From Clostridia bacterium (GTDB lineage: Bacteria > Bacillota > DULZ01), in contig JAAYOX010000320.1 of NCBI GenBank assembly GCA_012520135.1, forward strand, positions 1 to 9,048: a DNA stretch of 9,048 nt. Direction: 5' to 3'. The first letter of the stretch is position 1; each line of letters begins with the position of its first letter. Under the pieces are notes generated by a model, which ran no database searches, was not told where the DNA came from, and saw only the letters and a program-made list of their open reading frames with translations. Positions 4,531 through 9,048 of the stretch are shown piece by piece. The translations under genes and the position numbers were made by a program.

Positions 4531-5528
4531 ATGCATAATTCAATAACCGCCTGTTCCAATAATGCGGCCGGCTCTCCCTGACCCCTTTTAATGGCTACAT
4601 CTGTTTCCAGAATTTTAGCCATGGCGGCAATTAGTTCTGTTTGTTTGAAATTCCGCCCTTGAGCAAGGGCCTTTCGTACCGGATAAGGATGAACCTGTAA
4701 ACGTTGAGCAATTTGTTGAGGGGAATAGCCTTGCTTCGCCAGGGCTCCTCCGTTCAAGACCAGCCTTAATTGGCGGGCCAGCATGCTGATAATATAGACA
4801 GGTGCTTCTCCTCCCTGGAGCATCTTCCGCAGCAGCCACACTGCTTCACTGGCATCTTTGGAGCCCACTGCATCAGTCAAGGCAAAAATGTTATTTTGTT
4901 CAGGGAAAACCATTACCGCCTCTATATCCTCAACAGCCACTTTCCCCCTGTCTCCCAGATACAAGGTCAGTTTTTCCAGTTCCCGTACCAACAATTCCAA
5001 GTTCCCCTGATGGCCGGCCAAAATCGGTTCTAATGCATCATGCTCGATAGCCTTGCCCCTCATGCCCAACCATTCTCTCACAAAAGCGGCTAAATCTGCA
5101 CCATCCAATGGCTGGCTTTCCCAGTGTACCCCCACTTTGACCAATTCTTTACAGACCTTCTTCCGTTTATCACTCTTTCCGGACACCAGAAACACCAAAC
5201 AGGAATAAGGAGAAGGTTGTTTTAAATACTCCAGCAGGGGAGCGTCCCCACCGCCGGAAGAACTGCCAAACCAGGGAGCGTTTTTGACTACTACCAACCT
5301 TTTCGTACCAAACATCGGCAGAACATTGGCAGCTTCTATGACCGGTTCCAGTTCTACCGTGTCCCCATCGAAAAGCTCATAATTATAATCATCAGTGCTG
5401 CCCAGATAAGCTTCTTCCAACTCCTCCAACAACCTGCGATGGAGATAGGGCTCCTCTCCGGAGAATAGATAAACCGGCGCGATCCGTCCCTTTTTGATGT
5501 CGGCTACTATTCGCTGATACTCTTTCAT
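4521..5528 (-). CDS. holA: DNA polymerase III subunit delta
   Basis: This is a 335-residue clamp-loader subunit that opens the beta sliding clamp and works with delta' and tau in the loader complex. The N-terminal region contains PVYLFSGEEPYLHRRLLEEL (residues 18-37), the degenerate nucleotide-binding fold start typical of delta, then VVVKNAPWF and the SCLVFLVSGKSDKRKK block. The middle and C-terminal parts (GNLELLVRELEKLTLYLG, then IFALTDAVGSKD and the ISMLARQLRLVLN helix) match the DNA_pol3_delta family and its usual length of 320-350. The start ATG at 5528 has an AGGGG site 10 nt upstream; an ATG at 5535 is out of frame. It follows comEC by 64 bp that hold a hairpin. This comEC-holA-rpsT order is the common Firmicute arrangement (yqeN in B. 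subtilis). Confidence 0.95.
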   Translation of the reverse strand: MKEYQRIVADIKKGRIAPVYLFSGEEPYLHRRLLEELEEAYLGSTDDYNYELFDGDTVELEPVIEAANVLPMFGTKRLVVVKNAPWFGSSSGGGDAPLLEYLKQPSPYSCLVFLVSGKSDKRKKVCKELVKVGVHWESQPLDGADLAAFVREWLGMRGKAIEHDALEPILAGHQGNLELLVRELEKLTLYLGDRGKVAVEDIEAVMVFPEQNNIFALTDAVGSKDASEAVWLLRKMLQGGEAPVYIISMLARQLRLVLNGGALAKQGYSPQQIAQRLQVHPYPVRKALAQGRNFKQTELIAAMAKILETDVAIKRGQGEPAALLEQAVIELCIKK

Positions 5529-5561
5529 ACTTCATGCCCCTGTTTCCCTATGTTAGTTATT

Positions 5562-5591
5562 CAAGGTTCATTCTAACCTAGAATCGCCTTG
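5562..5591 (-). other. Intergenic hairpin between comEC and holA
   Basis: Arms CAAGG/CCTTG (5587-5591 with 5562-5566) and ATTCTA/TAGAAT (5579-5584 with 5570-5575) stack around a small 2x3 internal loop, with a 3-nt apical loop. It starts just after the comEC stop codon. No T-run follows on either strand, so it is not a normal intrinsic terminator. An mRNA processing or stability role is possible. Confidence 0.45.
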
Positions 5592-5592
5592 G

Positions 5593-7926
5593 CTACAAGA
5601 AGGGCCGGATGTTTAAAGTCTGTCCGTCAGTGTAGATCACGATGGCGCCCTGCTCATCAGTCCGGTAAACGGCCACTTGCCTCTTTTCCCAATACTCCAG
5701 TAACTCCGGTGCCGGATGACCGAAACTGTTACGCCCTACCGACAAGATAACTGCTACCGGCTCCAACCGGTTGAGATATGGCTCATAATACCCGGTTCGG
5801 CTGCCATGATGGGGAGCTTTGAAAATACTGACGGGGCCGGTTTCACCCATTTCCAGAAGGTGTTTTAATCCCTCGCCTTCTACATCACCGGTTAACAGAA
5901 AAGTCCCTTTGCCGTACTTAACTCGTATCACCAGGGAATTGTTATTATCTGCCGCCGTGAAGAAAGCTTGGCCATAAGCAGGGGGATTAAGTATTTCCAG
6001 GCTAATACTCCCTTCCTCAAGTAGGATTCTATCCCCGGCTACTACTTCCGCCACCGGTATGCCTTTGCTCTCAGCCAGTTGGAGCAATGAATCGTAACCA
6101 CCAATAAATAGACCGGCGGGAGGAATGATAACCGTCTTTGCTCCCAATTCACTTAATACTTCTTCCAATCCCTGTAAATGATCCGTATCCGGATGGGAAC
6201 TAATCAATAGATCAATTTCCCTAACACCTCTTCGTTCCAGATAAGGAATGACAACTTCTTTTCCTACCCGGTAATCAGAGCTCCCCCAAGGGGGAGTCCC
6301 TCCTCCGTCCAGGAGAACTGTAATCCCTTTTGGAGTACGGAGGAAGATTGAGTCCCCCTGGCCAACGTCCAAAAAGACTATTTCCAGAGGACGAGGGTGC
6401 AACTGGTACCAACCTACCACCAAACAAATTGCGATTATCGTTCCCGCAATCAAAGTTTTGGACCATTCCCTCAGTTTAGTCCGCCATTGTTCTTTCAGCA
6501 TCAGTTCCCTCATTATTATGGCTCCTAAATAATAGACAGCCAAGGTTAGCCAAGAGAGAGTGGCCACCTTAATAGCTGCCAGAGGAACCCGCTCTAAAGG
6601 AATGAATATCCCAATCAAGGTGTCCAAGGCAACTCCCAAGGAAACAAGCAAAATCCCGGCCAATCCGGAAGAAAAGAGGGACACCAAAAATGCTGCCAAA
6701 CCGGCAACCACAATCAGGCCGGCCAGCGGAACTAACGCTACATTGACGGGCAAACCAATGACAGAAATCAGATTGAAATAGTAAGCAGAGACAGGCAGTA
6801 CCCCTATTTGAGCGGCTATAGGAACCATGAGCAGTTCTCTGAAGCGAAAGGATTTAGGTAAAACTACTTTCAAAGCGGGTCTGAAATAAACAATACTCCC
6901 GGCAGCTATGAATGACAGTTGAAAGCCGCTTTGGAAGAGGTGATGAGGATTATATAAGAGCAGTACCAAAGCCGCAGCTGCAAGGCCGGTATAGTAGTCC
7001 CTCTCCTTTCCTATCCACTTTCCCAAACTAAATATAAAAGCCATTAGAGAGGCACGAAGTACCGAAGGTGTGAAGTCCGTTAAAACACAATAGAAAAATA
7101 GCAATGCTCCGGTCAACAGCAGATCATAACCGGGGCGTAAGCGAAAAAGTTCCCGGAGTAGCCTAATCAAAACCAGCAAAAAGCCCACATGTAGCCCGGA
7201 GACAGCCAGCAAATGCATTATCCCTAAAATGAGAAACAATTCTTTTAAATCTTTTTCAAGGGCAGTTTTATCGCCAAAAATTAGGGCATTGACTACAGCC
7301 CCTGCCCTGGGGGACATATGCTCCTCAACTAACCGGCTGAAACTGTCCTTGGCCCCGAGAATGGCATTCCGCCAGTGGAAATCCACCGGTGCCGTCGATT
7401 TCACTGCTCCGGGGGAGCAGGACAATTCGGCCAAGACTCCCTGCCGCCAGAGATAAGCCCGGTAATCGAATTCCCCCGGATTTCGTGCTTGCCTGGGCCT
7501 GGTTAATAAGCCTGTGACTTCAACTTGATCGCCAATTTGAAAGGTATCAGTTTCCTCTCCTCTAATGACCAAATGCACCCTAGCTCTGTTGGAAAACTCC
7601 ATGAGATAAACAGTCCGCCCCGGATATTCCACCGGACCGCTTTGGATCCGGCCCCGAACCGTTACTTCCTGTTCCAGAGGCAATAAAGACAACAAATTCT
7701 GCTGCAAGTTGTCTTTGACCTGATAAACCGCCCCACCCAAGCAAAAAAAAGCAACCAACAGAACCCAGCTAACAGTATCTCTCTTCCCGCCACCGACTGC
7801 AAACCAGAATAACAGAATACCGATCACACAGCTAAACCAAATTACCGGGGACAGAGGATAGACATAAGCAGTACAAATGCCCAGACTGTAAAGTATGGTT
7901 AAATAAACTAAAGGTCTTCTTTTCAT
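5593..7926 (-). CDS. comEC: ComEC/Rec2 DNA uptake channel
   Basis: This 777-residue polytopic membrane protein forms the channel that brings single-stranded DNA across the cytoplasmic membrane during natural transformation. Domains in order are N-terminal helices (about 5-70), an OB-fold-like DUF4131 region (about 85-175), the Competence membrane domain (about 205-475) with HLLAVSGLHVG (238-248) and GFQLSF (334-339), a further helix (about 490-508), and a C-terminal metallo-beta-lactamase domain (about 512-740). The latter has FLDVGQGDS (518-526), the metal-binding HPDTDH (578-583), LLTGD (677-681), APHHGS (704-709) and GRNSFGHP (731-738). All metal ligands appear intact, so the proposed nuclease that degrades the non-transported strand could be active. 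Length is normal with no frameshift. The start is ATG 7926 with a modest AGGTAG site close by, 11 nt after comEA, so the genes are co-transcribed. Confidence 0.96.
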   Translation of the reverse strand: MKRRPLVYLTILYSLGICTAYVYPLSPVIWFSCVIGILLFWFAVGGGKRDTVSWVLLVAFFCLGGAVYQVKDNLQQNLLSLLPLEQEVTVRGRIQSGPVEYPGRTVYLMEFSNRARVHLVIRGEETDTFQIGDQVEVTGLLTRPRQARNPGEFDYRAYLWRQGVLAELSCSPGAVKSTAPVDFHWRNAILGAKDSFSRLVEEHMSPRAGAVVNALIFGDKTALEKDLKELFLILGIMHLLAVSGLHVGFLLVLIRLLRELFRLRPGYDLLLTGALLFFYCVLTDFTPSVLRASLMAFIFSLGKWIGKERDYYTGLAAAALVLLLYNPHHLFQSGFQLSFIAAGSIVYFRPALKVVLPKSFRFRELLMVPIAAQIGVLPVSAYYFNLISVIGLPVNVALVPLAGLIVVAGLAAFLVSLFSSGLAGILLVSLGVALDTLIGIFIPLERVPLAAIKVATLSWLTLAVYYLGAIIMRELMLKEQWRTKLREWSKTLIAGTIIAICLVVGWYQLHPRPLEIVFLDVGQGDSIFLRTPKGITVLLDGGGTPPWGSSDYRVGKEVVIPYLERRGVREIDLLISSHPDTDHLQGLEEVLSELGAKTVIIPPAGLFIGGYDSLLQLAESKGIPVAEVVAGDRILLEEGSISLEILNPPAYGQAFFTAADNNNSLVIRVKYGKGTFLLTGDVEGEGLKHLLEMGETGPVSIFKAPHHGSRTGYYEPYLNRLEPVAVILSVGRNSFGHPAPELLEYWEKRQVAVYRTDEQGAIVIYTDGQTLNIRPFL

Positions 7927-7937
7927 AATTCTACCTG

Positions 7938-8543
7938 CTAATATGTAACCAGATCTTTGAGTTCCTGGAATTTTTTATCCCCGATCCCGGAGACTTTTTT
8001 TAAGTCTTCTACCGACCTGAAAGGCCCCTGATTCTCCCGGTAACTGATAATCCGTTCAGCTAAAGCAGGGCCGATGCCGGGAAGGGTCATTAATTCCTCT
8101 TTTCCGGAGGTGTTGAGATTAGGTTTCCCTTTTTCCCTTAAAGCTCCGTTGCTAACTGACCTACCTGCATTATTGCTTGCTCCTTCTTCCTGCCGAAAAG
8201 GTACAAAGATTCTCTGTTCGTCCCTTAAATAGGCGGCCAAATTTAAAGCATCCAAGTCTGCTTCCGCTAACGGTTCTGCCAGGGCAACTACATCCTCCAC
8301 CCGGTCTTTCTCCTGAAAACTGTAAACTCCCGGCCGTTTCACCGCCCCGGCTACATGAACTTTCAGTTCCTCCGGCTGACTTTTCGTCTCCACAGGCGCT
8401 TCTTCCGATCCTTTTTCCAAGACAAAAGCAGTTCCCTGTTCAGCTTTGGCCTGCCAGCGAGCATACATAATACCGCCCCCAAATACCAACACCAGAAGCA
8501 AAAACGCTAATGCCTGCTGCACTTGGCGAGACAATCCCAGCAA
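7938..8543 (-). CDS. comEA: ComEA DNA receptor protein
   Basis: This membrane-anchored protein binds incoming double-stranded DNA outside the membrane and passes it to ComEC. It has a single N-terminal membrane helix (about residues 11-29), a Gly/Glu-rich linker, an SLBB domain (about 59-117, with KVHVAGAVKRPGVYSF) and a C-terminal pair of helix-hairpin-helix motifs (about 141-201, with LPGIGPALAERIISYR and VSGIGDKKF). This is the usual Gram-positive order. The first possible start is GTG 8552, which has no spaced ribosome binding site. TTG 8543 has AGGGG 8 nt upstream and is preferred, giving 201 residues; the longer form would add three. It lies upstream of comEC by 11 nt. The stretch before it holds the leuS terminator and a sigma-H-like promoter candidate. 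Confidence 0.93.
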   Translation of the reverse strand: MLGLSRQVQQALAFLLLVLVFGGGIMYARWQAKAEQGTAFVLEKGSEEAPVETKSQPEELKVHVAGAVKRPGVYSFQEKDRVEDVVALAEPLAEADLDALNLAAYLRDEQRIFVPFRQEEGASNNAGRSVSNGALREKGKPNLNTSGKEELMTLPGIGPALAERIISYRENQGPFRSVEDLKKVSGIGDKKFQELKDLVTY

Positions 8544-8551
8544 TACACCCA

Positions 8552-8556
8552 CCCCT
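8552..8556 (-). promoter_or_regulatory. Ribosome binding site favouring a TTG start for comEA
   Basis: AGGGG on the minus strand lies 8 nt before TTG 8543 and directly abuts the alternative GTG at 8552, which it could not serve. The TTG start is therefore more likely. Confidence 0.5.
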
Positions 8557-8577
8557 AAAAGTGTAAATTATTGACTT

Positions 8578-8604
8578 TTTCGCCATCACTTTACTTTTTC
8601 CTTC
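8578..8604 (-). promoter_or_regulatory. Sigma-H-like promoter candidate for comEA-comEC
   Basis: On the minus strand GAAGGAAAA (8604-8596) fits the sigma-H -35 RnAGGAwWW at every defined position. After 11 bp, GGCGAAA (8584-8578) fits RnnGAAT at all but the last base. The A-rich setting raises the chance of a random match. No sigma-A promoter was seen between the leuS terminator and comEA. Confidence 0.35.
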
Positions 8605-8616
8605 CTGTTTTTGCAT

Positions 8617-8643
8617 AAAAAAAGACTGCCCTGAGACAGCCTT
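8617..8643 (-). terminator. Rho-independent terminator of leuS
   Basis: On the minus strand AAGGCTGTC (8643-8635), loop TCAG and GGCAGTCTT (8630-8622) form a 9-pair stem with two G-T pairs, followed by a run of T. The stem overlaps the last two bases of the leuS stop codon. It separates leuS from the competence genes. Confidence 0.83.
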
Positions 8644-9048
8644 ATTTGACAACGATATTGACCAGTTTGTTAGGCACAACGATAAATTTGACTATCTCCT
8701 TGCCCTCCAACAGCTTTTGAATCTTATGCTCCGCCAGCACGATTGGCTTAAGCTCCTCCTGAGGCAGATCCTTAGGCACATTCAGCCTTTCTCTTACCTT
8801 GCCGTTGACTTGAAGGACAACGGTCACCTCTGCCTGCTCCAGGGCTTTTTCGTCATAGACAGGCCAGTTTTCCAGGTGAACGCTGGTTTCTTTGCCCAAT
8901 TCATGCCACAGTTCTTCGGCAATGTGGGGGGCAAAAGGAGCCAGCAGTAACACCAGCCGTTCCAGACCAAAACGAACCAAAGGCAGATTAACTTGGTCTG
9001 CGGAAACTTGATCACGGTAATGCTGGAGACTGTTGACCAGTTCCATAA
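8642..9048 (-). CDS. leuS: Leucyl-tRNA synthetase, C-terminal part
   Basis: The open frame enters from the right edge of the window and ends at TAA 8644-8642, leaving about 135 residues. The sequence LERLVLLLAPFAPHIAEELW is the conserved end of the class Ia anticodon-binding domain. VTVVLQVNGKVRERLNVP and the closing IVVPNKLVNIVVK are the characteristic bacterial LeuS C-terminal domain, which contacts the tRNA elbow. The enzyme charges tRNA-Leu with leucine in the cytosol; its catalytic and editing domains lie outside the window. The methionine at 9046 is internal, not a start. A terminator overlaps its stop codon. leuS next to comEA is a common clostridial arrangement. Confidence 0.95.
   Translation of the reverse strand, partial: MELVNSLQHYRDQVSADQVNLPLVRFGLERLVLLLAPFAPHIAEELWHELGKETSVHLENWPVYDEKALEQAEVTVVLQVNGKVRERLNVPKDLPQEELKPIVLAEHKIQKLLEGKEIVKFIVVPNKLVNIVVK

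Noticed and set aside
8440..8679. 79-codon minus-strand frame across the leuS-comEA junction
   Set aside because: It crosses a clear terminator and overlaps the ComEA membrane helix in another frame; composition is not protein-like.

Overview
The window looks like the chromosome of an anaerobic, endospore-forming, low-to-mid GC Firmicute, most likely a clostridial or Peptococcaceae-type organism. The evidence is the sporulation hydrolase SpoIIP, the comEA-comEC competence locus, strong AGGAGG-type ribosome binding sites, sigma-A type promoters, a reverse rubrerythrin typical of strict anaerobes, and a corrinoid methyl-carrier protein of the kind used by acetogens and methylotrophic anaerobes. 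The species cannot be named from the sequence.

Right half, minus strand (about 9048 to 4521): the 3' end of leuS with its own terminator, then comEA, comEC and holA in one orientation. ComEA and ComEC form the DNA uptake machinery. HolA is the DNA polymerase III clamp-loader delta subunit. rpsT (ribosomal protein S20) is the only confident plus-strand gene. It converges on holA, and the two share a compact two-way terminator. This gene order matches the comEA-comEC-holA-rpsT-(gpr)-spoIIP order known from Bacillus and clostridia, except that gpr (spore germination protease) is not between rpsT and spoIIP. In its place is a small four-helix membrane protein of the YvlD/phage-holin-IV family and about 310 bp of non-coding DNA containing a 109-bp palindromic, probably structured element.

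Left half, minus strand (3425 to 1): spoIIP, then a reverse rubrerythrin with its own near-consensus promoter and a PerR-box-like sequence over the -10, ending at a clear terminator. Next is a separate transcription unit: a near-perfect sigma-A promoter with a 16-bp palindrome at the predicted transcription start, a short CobW/P47K-type GTPase, a one-base-spaced (translationally coupled) unknown protein ending in a 10-histidine metal-binding tail, and the 5' end of a corrinoid (B12-binding) methyltransferase partner protein that runs off the left edge.

The left unit is the most interesting part. A GTPase lacking the usual CobW C-terminal domain, a separately encoded His-rich partner and a corrinoid protein together suggest a metallochaperone or cofactor-maturation module dedicated to a methyltransferase system. 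This is inferred from gene order and motifs and is not established function. No tRNA, rRNA, CRISPR array, insertion sequence or phage module was seen.
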